A DNA stretch of 64,000 bases from Oceanisphaera arctica. GTDB taxonomy: Bacteria; Pseudomonadota; Gammaproteobacteria; Enterobacterales; Aeromonadaceae. Position 1 is the stretch's first letter. The number at the start of each line of letters is the position of its first letter. A model generated the notes under the pieces. The model did not search any database. It was not told the origin of the DNA and saw only the letters and a list, made by a program, of their open reading frames with translations. Positions 43,844 to 54,283 of this stretch are shown here, piece after piece. The stretch covers positions 1 through 64,000 of the forward strand of contig NZ_MPZM01000011.1 in the NCBI RefSeq assembly GCF_002936955.1, written 5' to 3'. Both the position numbers and the translations under genes were made by a program.

Positions 43844-46078
43844 CTATTCTAACGGCTTACTGGGTCTCCCGCCAGTCGTCAACCAGGCATTGAGCCGATG
43901 ATACCAGGGGCCGGGCCGCCGGGACTGCAGCAGCCGCCAGCGGTGACCGTCTGAGACCAGGTGCACCATGCCATGATCTCCCGTGATCAACTGGGTCACC
44001 CCCTGGCGGTTGAAGCGGGCCACCACCTCGGAAGACGGAAAGCCCCAGCGATTGGCAAAACCGGCGGTATGCACCACCCAGTCCGGTGCCACCGCCCGGA
44101 TAAAGGCGTCGCTGGAAGAGCTGCGACTGCCATGATGGGGGCTCAGCAACAGCTGGGCCCCCACCGGCTGACCCAAAGCCAGCAGGCCCTGCTCGGCCTT
44201 GGCTTCTATGTCTCCGGTCAGCAGCAAAGACACTGTGCCATCCCCTATATGCAGCACACAGGAGTCGTTGTTGCGATGGCCACTCGGGGTGACCGGCCAC
44301 AGTGCCCGCATCGTCAGTATCCCCCAAACTTCCACTTGCCCCGCACGACAATGCAGCCCGTCCGGCCAGACACCCCGTCGAAAGTGCACCGGCAGAGTCG
44401 CGGCCAGATATTCCCGGTTTCCGCTATGATCCCGGTCGTCGTGACTGACCACCAGATAGTCGAGCTCGTCGATGCCCAGTCGGGTCAGCAGCGGCAGTAT
44501 CACCCCGTCGGCCATGTTGAAACCCGAGTCGAAGCGGTTGCCGGTGTCATAGAGCAGCGCCCGCCGGCCCTGGGTCACCAGTACCGAGAGCCCCTGCCCC
44601 ACATCCAGTATCCGCACCTCCCAGCGGGGCTGTGGCCCTTGTTTAAGCAGGATCGGTTGAAGTACGCCCGGTTGCAGCAAGACCAGATACATGCCCAGCG
44701 CCATCAGCCAGCGCGCCCTGGGTAACAGCCCGGCAAGCGACAGCAAAAACAGCAACAGCCAAAGCCCCTGGGCCCGGGCCGACAAAGCCTGCCAGGGCGA
44801 CAGGCTGTCATTCAGCCAGTGCAGCCCATTCATCAAGGGCTCGAACAGGGCGTTCAGCAATACCAGCACCGCCATGGCAATCCCGGGTGCCGGCAGCAAC
44901 AGCAGACAGGCCAGCAGCAACAGCGGGATCAGCAGCAGCGAAAACAAAGGGATCAACAGCATGTTGACCGGCAACGACAGCCAGCTGATGCCGCCGAACA
45001 GCAGGATAATCAGCGGCAGCAACAGCAGACTCAACCCCAGCTGCAATCGCCACAGGCTGCGTCCCTCAAGCCAGCCGGCACTCACCAGCAGGGCGGCCAC
45101 CGCCAGCACCGACAGCCAGAACCCCAGATCCAGCGCCAGCCAGGGCATGACCGCCAGCAGCAGCGTCATGGTCAGCAATAACAGGCGTCGGCCGCTCCAG
45201 AAGCGTCCCCAGCAAAACAAGCCCAGCCACAGCAGCAACATCAGCAGCGCCCGCTGGGTGGGCACCGAAAAACCCGCCAGCCAGGCATACCCCAGTGCCA
45301 GCCCTCCCGCCACCACAGCGGCCAGTAGCCGACTGCCACTCAGGCGCCCGGCCAGCAGCCCCAGCCCCGCCACCAGCCCGATATGCAGGCCGGAGATGGC
45401 AAATAGATGGCTCACCCCCAGACCACGCAACATATCCCAGTCTGCCTGCTTCAGCCCGCTGCGATCCCCCACACTCAGGGCCAGCAGCCAGCGCCGGCCA
45501 GGCAAGTCGGCCGTCATGGTCCCGATATGTCGTGCCAGCCGGGTACGGTTTGATGCATCGGCGGCCTGGTGTCCCAGGGTGCCGGTCAGATAGCCACGGG
45601 CCGTGATCCCCTGCCCCAGCAGCCAGCGTGCACTGTTGAAGCTGCCCGGGTTATGCAGACTGTGGGCTGGCTGTAACCGACTGATCGACTGAATATTATC
45701 CCCGACGGCCGGCATCTCGTCCGGGCCATACCAGGACAGCAGCACCCGCGGCCGGGGGGAAAGTGCTTGACCATTCAGGCTTTTCAGACTGACAATCAGC
45801 CTACTTGCGCCACGCTCCCGGTGCTGAACACTGTCTACCGTACCGGCGACAAGCTGGCTGCGCTGGAACAAGTCGGGAGAGTGCAGCCAACTCAGTTGCC
45901 AGTGGCTGTAACACAGCGCCCAGACCAACCCGAACAACAGGCAGGCCATCGCCGGCCTTGGCCGCCAGCACAAGCAGCCCAGACAAACCAGTGGCAACCA
46001 CCAGTCCCAGGCGGGAAGCCAGGGCCAGATCATGATGGTTGATATGCCGAAGCAGAAAAAGAACAGCCGCTTATCCAT
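43844..46078 (-). CDS. comEC: DNA internalisation protein ComEC/Rec2
   Basis: A 744-residue polytopic inner-membrane protein required for natural transformation to carry a DNA strand into the cytoplasm. The N-terminal third has several helices and an OB-like periplasmic region (VLLSWYGPDEMPAVGD). The competence domain, about residues 205-460, has HLFAISGLHIGLVAGLG and many Leu-rich helices. The C-terminal beta-lactamase-like nuclease has VGQGLSVLVTQGRRALLYDTG, LVVSHDDRDHSG and LLSPHHGSRSSSS, the metal-ligand motifs. Its presence alone does not prove competence. It is the first gene of the comEC-msbA-lpxK cluster. Confidence 0.95.
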   Translation of the reverse strand: MDKRLFFFCFGISTIMIWPWLPAWDWWLPLVCLGCLCWRPRPAMACLLFGLVWALCYSHWQLSWLHSPDLFQRSQLVAGTVDSVQHRERGASRLIVSLKSLNGQALSPRPRVLLSWYGPDEMPAVGDNIQSISRLQPAHSLHNPGSFNSARWLLGQGITARGYLTGTLGHQAADASNRTRLARHIGTMTADLPGRRWLLALSVGDRSGLKQADWDMLRGLGVSHLFAISGLHIGLVAGLGLLAGRLSGSRLLAAVVAGGLALGYAWLAGFSVPTQRALLMLLLWLGLFCWGRFWSGRRLLLLTMTLLLAVMPWLALDLGFWLSVLAVAALLVSAGWLEGRSLWRLQLGLSLLLLPLIILLFGGISWLSLPVNMLLIPLFSLLLIPLLLLACLLLLPAPGIAMAVLVLLNALFEPLMNGLHWLNDSLSPWQALSARAQGLWLLLFLLSLAGLLPRARWLMALGMYLVLLQPGVLQPILLKQGPQPRWEVRILDVGQGLSVLVTQGRRALLYDTGNRFDSGFNMADGVILPLLTRLGIDELDYLVVSHDDRDHSGNREYLAATLPVHFRRGVWPDGLHCRAGQVEVWGILTMRALWPVTPSGHRNNDSCVLHIGDGTVSLLLTGDIEAKAEQGLLALGQPVGAQLLLSPHHGSRSSSSDAFIRAVAPDWVVHTAGFANRWGFPSSEVVARFNRQGVTQLITGDHGMVHLVSDGHRWRLLQSRRPGPWYHRLNAWLTTGGRPSKPLE

Positions 46079-46105
46079 CCGATAAGTATTGCGGACCTGG
46101 AACAG

Positions 46106-46618
46106 ATGCCAAAAAAGACGTTAAAACGCCTGATGCCCGATCCGGGCACCATTAAAAACCACAAGTACCTGAGCCTGCTTGGCAGCAGACTGCACGACAA
46201 TAACCTGTGGCATCTCAATCGGCATTCGGCCGCCGGCGCCTTTGCCGTCGGTCTGTGTTGTGCCTGGCTGCCCATCCCCTTTCAGATGGTGCTGGCCGCC
46301 GTGCTGGCCATGACCTTCAGGGTCAACCTGCCGCTGTCGGCGGTGCTGGTCTGGATAAGCAACCCGCTGACCATGCCGCCGATGTTCTATTTTGCCTATC
46401 GGCTCGGCTCTTTTCTGCTCGACAGGCCCCAGCAATACAAACACTTCGAACTAAGCCTGAGCTGGCTAAGCAGCGCCATGACCACAGCCGGACCCTCTTT
46501 ACTGCTGGGCTGCGGGGTCATGGCCCTGGTCAGTTCGGCGACCGGCTTCATGGTGATCCACGGGCTCTGGCGCTGGACGGTGTCGCGCCGCTGGAAACTG
46601 CGCAGGCGTCACCGCTGA
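46106..46618 (+). CDS. DUF2062 membrane protein, first of a tandem pair
   Basis: A 170-residue protein with the DUF2062 pattern NRHSAAGAFAVGLCCAWLPIPFQMVLAA, then a helix with INxPLTMPPMFYFAYRLGSFLL-like sequence (SNPLTMPPMFYFAYRLG) and a last helix before a basic tail. Three to four membrane helices. Found in many gammaproteobacteria next to comEC in the opposite orientation; function unknown. The 27-bp gap from the comEC start means the two are divergent. Its stop codon overlaps the ATG of a paralogue. Confidence 0.88.
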   Translation: MPKKTLKRLMPDPGTIKNHKYLSLLGSRLHDNNLWHLNRHSAAGAFAVGLCCAWLPIPFQMVLAAVLAMTFRVNLPLSAVLVWISNPLTMPPMFYFAYRLGSFLLDRPQQYKHFELSLSWLSSAMTTAGPSLLLGCGVMALVSSATGFMVIHGLWRWTVSRRWKLRRRHR

Positions 46619-47124
46619 TGCTGCGCCAGTGGTTGCGAGACCGGATGCCAAGCCAGGACACCCTGCGTCAGCATCGCATACTGGCCCTGTTCGGCGAACG
46701 CCTGCTCGATCCCGACTACTGGTGCTGCAACCGCCATTCTGCCGCCGTGGCGGTGGCCGCCGGTCTCTTTGCCGCCTGGATGCCCCTGCCCATGCATACC
46801 CTGGTGGCCATTGGTCTGGCCGTGCAGTTTCGCGGCTACCTGCCGCTGGCCATCGCCATGGTGTGGGTCAACAACCCGCTCACCCTGGCACCGATGTTTT
46901 ACTTCGCCTACCGGCTCGGCGCCCGGTTGCTGGATACCCCCGAACTGGTGTTCAACGGCTCACTGGAGCAAGAGGCCCTGGCCATGGCGATCCCCCTGCT
47001 GACCGGCACCCTGCTGATGGGGCTGAGTTGCGCCCTGCTGGGCTGGATAATCACCCGACTGGGCTGGCGCTGGAAGGTACAACTGGCCTGGAAACTACGG
47101 CGAGAAAAACGGCGGGAACAATAA
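46618..47124 (+). CDS. DUF2062 membrane protein, second of a tandem pair
   Basis: A 168-residue paralogue of the preceding gene (shared NRHSAAVAVAAGLFAAWMPLPMHT and NNPLTLAPMFYFAYRLGA). The ATG at 46618 overlaps the TGA of the first copy (TGATG), so expression is coupled. The two differ most in the middle loop. Gene duplication within this operon may give a hetero-oligomer. The role is unknown. Confidence 0.88.
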   Translation: MLRQWLRDRMPSQDTLRQHRILALFGERLLDPDYWCCNRHSAAVAVAAGLFAAWMPLPMHTLVAIGLAVQFRGYLPLAIAMVWVNNPLTLAPMFYFAYRLGARLLDTPELVFNGSLEQEALAMAIPLLTGTLLMGLSCALLGWIITRLGWRWKVQLAWKLRREKRREQ

Positions 47125-47348
47125 GCAACAACACCCCGCCTCCCCCTGGTGAATATCCGCTGTTATGCCTGTCACGCCGCTGCCAAGGGGGAGGAGCAAT
47201 TCGGCTCTGGTGATCAGCCTAACTCTGTGTACTCCCTCCCCTTAACCCCGGTCTGTCAGAACAACAGCGGGGTGCAACGCAAGGGGAGGGTCGGGGTGGA
47301 GTTACTGCATATCACTCATTTCTTACAGCTTATCGCTTAAAGCTGCTT

Positions 47349-48590
47349 TTAAGCTTCTCCCAGCAACTGCCTTGGCAGCAGCTTGCCCGCGCGCCAGGCC
47401 GGATAAAGGGTGGCGATAAAAATCAGCACCAACGCCGAACCGGTCACCAGCCATAAATCCGCCCAGTGAAACTCGGTGGGAATGAAGTCGATGAAATACA
47501 CCTCCGGGTTCAGGAACTGATGCCCGGTCAGGCGTTCCAGACCCGCCACCAGCTCGGACAACCGGGTCGCCAGCAGTAGCCCCAGGGCGCCGCCGATCAG
47601 CACGCCGGTTACGCCGTTAAGCAGGCCCTGCACCATGAAGGCACCGCGGATCTGCCAGGGCCCCGCCCCCATGGTCTTGAGGATGGCGATATCGCCTTTT
47701 TTCTCGTTCACCGCCATCACCAGGGTCGAGACGATGTTGAAGCTGGCCACCGCCATCACCAGCAGCAGCACCACTATCATCAGGGTGCGCACCAGCTGTA
47801 TGTCTCTATAAACATTGCCCTGGCTTTCCATCCAGCTGCTCACATAAAACGGCGCCGGCAGGCCCATGCCCGCATTCATGGTCAGGCGGTCGGCTGCCAG
47901 CACCTCATTCACCCGCAAATGAAAGCCGGAGATAGTATCACCCAGCTCTTTCAGCTCCTGGGCATCCTGCAGATGGGTATAGCCCAGCACGGTGTCGAGC
48001 TGACCGCCGATGCTCACCACTCCCTCCAGAGTAAAACTGTGCCGCCGGGGCGAGCCAAAGCCCTGACTGCCCGGCGAGGGCAGCAGCAAGGACACCCGGT
48101 CGCCTACCTCCAGCTCCAGCTGCTCGGCGATGGCCTTGCCGAGGATCAGCCCCCGCTCACCAGGAACCAGCACATTCAGGCTGGCGCCGCCGAGGTAGGG
48201 CGTCAGCTCCGATACTTTCGACTCAAGCTCCGGCACCACGCCCTGCAGTTGCACCGCCTTCAGCTTGTCGCCCCTGCTGAGCAGCCCTTCCAGCGGCACA
48301 TAGGGCGACACCGCCAGTATGCCGGGTGCGGCCTCCATCTCGCTGACCATGTCGCGCCAGCCTTCGACCGGCCCCTCGGCGGTATGAAGCTGGCCGTGAG
48401 GCAGCACCGACAGGATGCGGTTTTCCAGCTCGCGTTCGAAGCCGTTCATCGCCGACAACCCCAGGATCAGCGCACTGACCCCGATGGCGATGCCCAGAAT
48501 CGAGGCCACCGAAATAAAGGAAATAAAGCGGTTGCGCCGCCGGGCCCGGCTGAAACGCCAGCCCAGAAAGACACTTAACGGACGAAACAT
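47349..48590 (-). CDS. lolE: Lipoprotein-releasing system permease LolE
   Basis: A 413-residue MacB/FtsX-like permease of the LolCDE transporter, which extracts outer-membrane lipoproteins from the inner membrane and gives them to LolA. Helix 1 is near residues 18-45 (FISVASILGIAIGVSALILGL). A periplasmic domain of about 200 residues is followed by three helices, with EKKGDIAILKTMGAGPWQIRG as the coupling helix that contacts LolD. It starts at ATG 48590, overlapping the lolD stop. E. coli LolE has 414 residues. Confidence 0.95.
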   Translation of the reverse strand: MFRPLSVFLGWRFSRARRRNRFISFISVASILGIAIGVSALILGLSAMNGFERELENRILSVLPHGQLHTAEGPVEGWRDMVSEMEAAPGILAVSPYVPLEGLLSRGDKLKAVQLQGVVPELESKVSELTPYLGGASLNVLVPGERGLILGKAIAEQLELEVGDRVSLLLPSPGSQGFGSPRRHSFTLEGVVSIGGQLDTVLGYTHLQDAQELKELGDTISGFHLRVNEVLAADRLTMNAGMGLPAPFYVSSWMESQGNVYRDIQLVRTLMIVVLLLVMAVASFNIVSTLVMAVNEKKGDIAILKTMGAGPWQIRGAFMVQGLLNGVTGVLIGGALGLLLATRLSELVAGLERLTGHQFLNPEVYFIDFIPTEFHWADLWLVTGSALVLIFIATLYPAWRAGKLLPRQLLGEA

Positions 48591-49307
48591 CAGCCTTGCT
48601 CCTGCTGTCGGCTATCAACCAGGCCGCCGTCCACCAAGCGGCCATCTACCAGCCGGCATTGTCGGTCGAGCCGGGCGGCCAGCGCCAGATCGTGGGTCAC
48701 CACCACCAGGCCGGTGCCCAGCTCGCTTTGCAATTCGGCCAGCAGCGCAAACACCTCGGCGGCGTCTGTGGGCGTCCAGGTTACCGGTAGGCTCATCGGC
48801 CAGCACCTAGCCGGGGGTCTTGTTGACCAGGGCCCGGGCGATGGCCACCCGCTGGCGCTCACCGCCAGACAGGGCCGAGGGTCGGTGATCCAGCCGGTGA
48901 CCCAGCCCCACCCGCCGGAGCAGGGCTTCGGCCTGCTCTTTGGCCTCGCTTACCGGCCGACCGGCAATCAGCAAGGGCATGGCGGCGTTTTCCAGGGCGC
49001 TGAACTCGCCCAGCAGGTGATGAAATTGATAGACAAAGCCCAATTTCTGGTTACGAAACCGGGCCTGGCTGCGGGCCGACATCTGGTGCAGGTCTTCCCC
49101 TTCCACCAGCACCCGGCCATGGGTCGGGGCATCCAGGCTGCCGAGCAGATGCAGCAGGGTACTCTTTCCCGAGCCGGAACTGCCCACCACCGCCAGGCTT
49201 TCGCCGGCGGAAAGTTGAAGGCTGATGCCATCCAGTATGGTGACCGGTTGCGCCCCGTCCTGATGGGTTTTACCCAGATTCTCGACCACTAACAGGGGGT
49301 TATTCAT
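48590..49307 (-). pseudogene. lolD: LolD ATPase, interrupted by a stop codon and a frameshift
   Basis: An ABC ATPase of about 238 residues when repaired. Walker [12 protein letters not shown] and signature [19 protein letters not shown] are in the first frame, which hits TAG at 48807-48809 in place of the expected Leu-Val. VLADEPTGNLDA (Walker B) then continues in that frame. It is followed by a one-base shift at a GGG run (48770-48772 plus strand), after which TDAAEVFALLAELQSELG resumes in the other frame to the stop at 48590. LolD is essential in E. coli, and lolC and lolE around it are intact, so these lesions are probably sequencing errors. If real, a second lolD would be needed. Confidence 0.85.
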
Positions 49308-50511
49308 AACGCAAAGCCTCGGCTGGATGAACCCGTGACGCCCGCCAGGCCGGATAAAGGCTGGCCAGAACGCACAGTAATAAAGTGGAAAACAACACCA
49401 TGATCAGTTGCCCCGGCAACAGTAACACCGGCAGCTGGTTGCCCCCGGCGGCGGAATAAAAGTTGATGCCCATCAGGTTAAGCACCCCGTCCAGATTCAG
49501 GCTCAGCAGCAGGCCCAGAGCAAAGCCCAGCAGGCTGCCCAGCACGCCGCTGAAACCGCCCTGGATCATGAACACCGCCATCACCCGGTAACGGCTCAGG
49601 CCCAGGGTTTGCAGCATGGCGATTTCGGCTTCCTTGTCGGTCACCACCATCACCATGGCCGACAGAATATTGAAGGCCGCCACCAGGATGATCAGCGCCA
49701 GCATCAGGCTCATCAACCGTTTCTCCATTGCCACCGCCTGAAACAGCTCACCCCGGCTCTGCTGCCAGGTTTCGTATTTCAGCCCTTGTGGCAGGGCCGG
49801 CAGCCGTGACAGCTCGAAGGGGTCGGTCAGCCACAGACGCAGGCCGGAGGCCTGACCCGGCGCATAGCGCAGCAGGCGGGCCGCATCGTCGAGCCGGGCC
49901 AGCACCAGCTGCCGGTCTACGTCGTTACCGGTACTGAAGGTGCCCACCAGAGTAAAGAGTCGCTGGCTCGGCACCCGACCCAGGGGTGTGAATCGGCTGC
50001 CCTCGGTCACCGTTACCCGCACCTGATCGCCAGGCACCACGCCAAGGCTTCGGGCCACACCCGCGCCCATCACCAGGCCATAAGGCAGATATTCGAAATA
50101 TTCCCGGGTGCGCGGATCCAGCCCCTGCAGCAATTTATCCTGGTTATTGGCCGGATCCAGGCCGTAGAGCTCGACCCCGGTCAGATGACCCGGGCCCTGC
50201 ACCATGGCCTCGGCACTGATAAAGGGCGTGGCGGCGGTCACCACCGAATCGGGAGCAAACAATTCCCGGTACTGGTCCGGCTCGTCCAGTCGGCGCTGGT
50301 CGTTGGTCACAATGGCATGGGGAATAACACCGAGCATGTGATCTTTCATCTGTTGCTCGAAGCCGTTCATCACCGCCGACACCAAAATCAGGGCGGTCAC
50401 ACCCAGCAGAATACCGATGGTGGAAAAGCCGGAAACAAAGGACGCGAAGCTGCGTCGCCCCCGGGCCCCGGCATAGCGTAAACCCAACATCAGCGTCAGG
50501 GGTTGAAACAT
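49300..50511 (-). CDS. lolC: Lipoprotein-releasing system permease LolC
   Basis: A 403-residue inner-membrane permease of the LolCDE complex; E. coli LolC has 399. The N-terminal helix has [27 protein letters not shown], the periplasmic domain follows, and three helices lie near the C-terminus with the coupling segment [20 protein letters not shown]. It shares the fold with LolE and overlaps the lolD start by eight bases. It is the first gene of lolCDE. Confidence 0.95.
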   Translation of the reverse strand: MFQPLTLMLGLRYAGARGRRSFASFVSGFSTIGILLGVTALILVSAVMNGFEQQMKDHMLGVIPHAIVTNDQRRLDEPDQYRELFAPDSVVTAATPFISAEAMVQGPGHLTGVELYGLDPANNQDKLLQGLDPRTREYFEYLPYGLVMGAGVARSLGVVPGDQVRVTVTEGSRFTPLGRVPSQRLFTLVGTFSTGNDVDRQLVLARLDDAARLLRYAPGQASGLRLWLTDPFELSRLPALPQGLKYETWQQSRGELFQAVAMEKRLMSLMLALIILVAAFNILSAMVMVVTDKEAEIAMLQTLGLSRYRVMAVFMIQGGFSGVLGSLLGFALGLLLSLNLDGVLNLMGINFYSAAGGNQLPVLLLPGQLIMVLFSTLLLCVLASLYPAWRASRVHPAEALRYE

Positions 50512-50579
50512 GGTGTAATCTTCCGTTTTTTAAAGGGTTTTACGTCACCCGCAAGTTGCGGAATAATAAAGGCATGTGA

Positions 50580-50852
50580 ATGGCGCAACAAGAGCAGCGA
50601 ATGATGGCAGCCCCTTATTTCAGCATCGACTACCAGGATCAGGTTAACCTGATCCCCCTGACTGATGGCGAAACAGTGCCCGATGCGGACGCCCTGGAGG
50701 CCGAAATACCCGCGCCGTTCAAGCTTATCAGTGAAGTGACTCACATCGATACCAATAATGCCCTGATCCGCGCCAGCCTGCAGCTGCAGGCCAAACAACT
50801 CAAGGCCCGTGCCGAACGCCGCGCCCAACAGGACGATGCATCACGCCCATGA
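50580..50852 (+). CDS. Unknown 90-aa acidic protein upstream of mfd
   Basis: A 90-residue soluble protein with an N-terminal segment PYFSIDYQDQVNLIPLTDGE, then IPAPFKLISEVTHIDTNNALIR and a charged helical tail. The first half slightly resembles the N-terminal extension of some PilZ-domain proteins, but the PilZ domain itself is absent, so no function is assigned. The stop overlaps the mfd ATG (ATGA), indicating an operon. ATG 50580 is used; a Met seven codons later is an alternative start. Confidence 0.55.
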   Translation: MAQQEQRMMAAPYFSIDYQDQVNLIPLTDGETVPDADALEAEIPAPFKLISEVTHIDTNNALIRASLQLQAKQLKARAERRAQQDDASRP

Positions 50853-53800
50853 TACAAATTCCCAGCCCCACTCCCCGCCCCAGAGCCAGCCTGGGCCAGC
50901 TGATTGGCAGCAGCCTGGCGCTGGCCATCGCCGAACAGGTCAGACAACAGCAACAGCTGGTGCTGCTGGTGGTTCCCGATACTCCCACGGCCCTGCGCCT
51001 GGAGCAGGAAGTACGCCACCTGCTGGCCGACGAGACACCGGTAGCGCTGTTTCCGGACTGGGAAACCCTGCCCTACGATCAGTTTTCGCCCCATCAGGAC
51101 ATCATCTCCCAGCGGCTAGAGACCCTGTATGGGTTGCCGGCGCTCAAGCGCGGCCTGCTGATTGCGCCCATCACCACCCTGATGCTGCGCACCCCGCCGC
51201 GCGACTGGCTGGAGCAGAACAGCCTGCTGCTGAACACCGGCGACAAACTGGACCTGCACGCCCTGCGCAGCCGGCTGGAGCGCGCCGGTTACCGAGCGGT
51301 GGAGCAGGTGCTGGAGCACGGTGAGTTTGCCGCCCGGGGCGCCCTGCTGGATCTGTACCCCATGGGAGCGAACGAGCCCGTGCGCATCGACTTTTTCGAT
51401 GACGAAATCGACACCCTGCGCCCCTTCGACCCCGACACCCAGCGATCCAGCGACAAGGTGAAGCAGGTGCGGCTGCTGCCGGCGCGGGAATTCCCTACCG
51501 ACGACGCCGCCATCGAGCGCTTTCGTGGCCAGTACCGGGAACGCTTCGCCCTGCGCAACGAGCCGGAGTCGCTTTATCACCGCGTGAGCCAGAGCCAGTT
51601 CCCGCCCGGTATCGAGCACTACTTTCCGCTGTTCTTCGAGCAAATCCAGACCCTGTTCGACTCGCTACCCGAGCAACTGCTGGTACTGGGTGTCGGCGAG
51701 CTGAACGAAGCCGCCGACGTCTTCTGGCAGGATGTACAGAGCCGCTATGAAGACCGGCGCCACGACCAGCTGCGCCCGCTGCTGTCCCCGGACGAGCTTT
51801 ACCTCAAGCCCGACGCCCTCTTGCACCAGCTCAACAAGTGGCCCCGGCTGCAACTGAGCGCTACCCCGGTGCTGGAAAAAGGCGAGCGGCAAAACGCGCC
51901 TATCAGCGCCCTGCCCACGCTTGAAGTAGAGCACCAGAAAATCGAGCCTCTGGCCCGGCTGCTGAGCTTTTGCGAAAACTTCAAAGGCCGCATCCTGTTC
52001 TCGGTCGAAAGTGCCGGTCGGCGCGAGGCGCTGAGCGAGCTGCTGGCGGGCAGCTCAATCAAGCCCTGGCCCTGTGATAACTTCTCACATTTTCTGGCCG
52101 GCAAAGACCCGATTGGTCTGCTGGTCGGCCCCCTGTCTCAGGGCTTTATTCTCGACGACAAGCTGGCGCTGATTTGCGAAGGCGACCTGCTCGGCGGCCG
52201 GGTCATACAGCGCCGGCGGCGGGAAAAGTCCGCCAGCCTGAGTCCGGACACCCTGATCCGCAACCTGGCGGAGCTGTCCATCGGTCAGCCGGTGGTGCAT
52301 CTGGATCACGGCGTAGGCCGCTACACCGGGCTGCAAACCCTGGACGCGGGCGGGCTCAAGTCCGAATACCTGACCCTGGAATACGCCGGTGGCGACAAGC
52401 TCTATGTGCCGGTCACCGCCCTGCATCTGGTGGGCCGCTACAGCGGCGCCGACGATCCCAATCTCAACCGGCTTGGCAACGACACCTGGGCCAAAGCCAA
52501 ACGTAAGGCGGCGGAAAAGGTGCGTGACGTGGCCGCCGAGTTGCTGGATGTATACGCCCGTCGGGCCGCCCAGCCGGGCCAGGCCATCGTTCACGACAAG
52601 GTGGCCTATCGCCAGTTTGCCGACGCCTTTCCGTTTGAAGAAACCGACGATCAGCTCACCTCCATCAACGCCGTGCTCACAGACATGACCCAACCCAAGG
52701 CGATGGACCGGCTGGTGTGTGGCGACGTGGGCTTTGGCAAGACCGAAGTGGCCATGCGCGCCGCCTTTGTGGCCGTGCATGGCGGCAAGCAAGTGGCGGT
52801 ACTGGTGCCCACCACATTGCTGGCCCAGCAGCATTACGACAACTTTCGCGACCGTTTCGCCAACTGGCCGGTGCAGGTAGACATCATCAGCCGCTTCAAG
52901 ACCGGCAAAGAGCAGGACAAGGTGCTCACCGGCCTGACCGACGGCAGCATAGATATTGTGATCGGGACTCATAAACTGCTGAGCCAGGATGTGCGTTTCA
53001 AGGATCTCGGCCTGCTTATCGTGGACGAAGAGCACCGCTTCGGCGTTCGGCAGAAGGATCAGATCAAGGCCCTGCGCGTCGACGTGGACATTCTGACCCT
53101 GACCGCCACCCCGATTCCCCGTACCCTGAACATGGCCATGGGCGGCATGCGTGACCTGTCCATCATCGCCACCCCGCCCGCCAAACGGCTGGCGGTAAAG
53201 ACCTTCGTGCGCGAGTCGGACCCGGCTACCATCCGCGAGGCCATACTGCGCGAGCTCAAGCGCGGCGGCCAGGTCTATTACCTGCACAACGAGGTGCAGA
53301 CCATAGAGAACAGTGCCGACGCCCTGCGCGCCCTGGTGCCCGAGGCCCGCATCGGCATCGCCCACGGCCAGATGCGCGAGCGCGAACTGGAACAGGTGAT
53401 GTCCGACTTCTACCATCAGCGCTTCAACGTGCTCTTGTGCTCGACCATCATAGAGACCGGCATCGACGTACCCAGCGCCAACACCATCATCATGGACAGG
53501 GCCGACAAGCTGGGTCTGGCCCAGTTGCACCAGTTGCGCGGCCGGGTGGGGCGTTCCCACCATCAGGCCTATGCCTATCTGCTGACGCCCCACCCCAAGC
53601 GCATGACCACGGACGCCAAAAAGCGACTGGAAGCCATTGCCGCATTGGAAGACCTGGGCGCCGGCTTTGCCCTGGCCACCCATGACCTGGAAATTCGCGG
53701 CGCCGGCGAGCTGCTGGGCGACGAACAGACCGGTCAGATCACCGCCATCGGTTTCAGCCTCTATATGGAGATGCTGGAGCAGGCGGTGAAGGCGCTGCAA

Positions 53801-54283
53801 TCGGGCAAGGAGCCGGCGCTGGATCAGCTGCTGCGCGCACAAACCGAAATAGAGCTGCGCCTGCCCGCCCTGCTGCCGGACGACTACATTCCGGACGTGA
53901 ACATGCGGTTGTCCATGTACAAGCGCATCGCCGCCGCCGAAGACGAGGCCGCCCTGCGCGAGCTGCAGGTAGAGCTGATTGACCGCTTCGGCCTGCTGCC
54001 GGAGCCGGGCAAGAACCTGGTGGCGCTGGCCGGACTCAAGCTCAAGGCCAACCTGCTGGGCATCGACAAAATCGACGCCAGTGCCAACGGTGGCAGCATC
54101 GCCTTTGCGCAAGATGCCAAGGTGGACCCCATGTATCTGGTGAGCCTGTTGCAGAGCCAGCCGCGCATCTACAAGATGGAGGGGCCCACCAAGTTGCGCT
54201 TCGCCATTCCCAGTGACGATGCCAAGAGCCGGCTGGCGCTGATTGGCGACATGCTGAACGAGCTGCATGCCCATCAGGCCTAG
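50849..54283 (+). CDS. mfd: Transcription-repair coupling factor Mfd
   Basis: A 1144-residue DNA translocase (E. coli 1148) that removes stalled RNA polymerase at lesions and recruits UvrA. The UvrB-homology region occupies about 1-350 with ALFPDWETLPYDQFSPH. The RNA-polymerase-interacting domain lies near 465-545 (GVGRYTGLQTLDAG). The RecG-like helicase has Walker A VCGDVGFGKTEVAMRAA near 625, DEEH box LLIVDEEHRFGVRQ, TATPIPRTLNMAM and motif VI HQLRGRVGRSHHQAYAYL. The C-terminal TRCF domain completes it. All major motifs are intact. Confidence 0.98.
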   Translation: MIQIPSPTPRPRASLGQLIGSSLALAIAEQVRQQQQLVLLVVPDTPTALRLEQEVRHLLADETPVALFPDWETLPYDQFSPHQDIISQRLETLYGLPALKRGLLIAPITTLMLRTPPRDWLEQNSLLLNTGDKLDLHALRSRLERAGYRAVEQVLEHGEFAARGALLDLYPMGANEPVRIDFFDDEIDTLRPFDPDTQRSSDKVKQVRLLPAREFPTDDAAIERFRGQYRERFALRNEPESLYHRVSQSQFPPGIEHYFPLFFEQIQTLFDSLPEQLLVLGVGELNEAADVFWQDVQSRYEDRRHDQLRPLLSPDELYLKPDALLHQLNKWPRLQLSATPVLEKGERQNAPISALPTLEVEHQKIEPLARLLSFCENFKGRILFSVESAGRREALSELLAGSSIKPWPCDNFSHFLAGKDPIGLLVGPLSQGFILDDKLALICEGDLLGGRVIQRRRREKSASLSPDTLIRNLAELSIGQPVVHLDHGVGRYTGLQTLDAGGLKSEYLTLEYAGGDKLYVPVTALHLVGRYSGADDPNLNRLGNDTWAKAKRKAAEKVRDVAAELLDVYARRAAQPGQAIVHDKVAYRQFADAFPFEETDDQLTSINAVLTDMTQPKAMDRLVCGDVGFGKTEVAMRAAFVAVHGGKQVAVLVPTTLLAQQHYDNFRDRFANWPVQVDIISRFKTGKEQDKVLTGLTDGSIDIVIGTHKLLSQDVRFKDLGLLIVDEEHRFGVRQKDQIKALRVDVDILTLTATPIPRTLNMAMGGMRDLSIIATPPAKRLAVKTFVRESDPATIREAILRELKRGGQVYYLHNEVQTIENSADALRALVPEARIGIAHGQMRERELEQVMSDFYHQRFNVLLCSTIIETGIDVPSANTIIMDRADKLGLAQLHQLRGRVGRSHHQAYAYLLTPHPKRMTTDAKKRLEAIAALEDLGAGFALATHDLEIRGAGELLGDEQTGQITAIGFSLYMEMLEQAVKALQSGKEPALDQLLRAQTEIELRLPALLPDDYIPDVNMRLSMYKRIAAAEDEAALRELQVELIDRFGLLPEPGKNLVALAGLKLKANLLGIDKIDASANGGSIAFAQDAKVDPMYLVSLLQSQPRIYKMEGPTKLRFAIPSDDAKSRLALIGDMLNELHAHQA

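Noticed and set aside
50580-50852. PilZ-domain protein call for the 90-aa gene before mfd
   Set aside because: Only a faint likeness to an N-terminal extension; the RxxxR and D/NxSxxG motifs of PilZ are absent.
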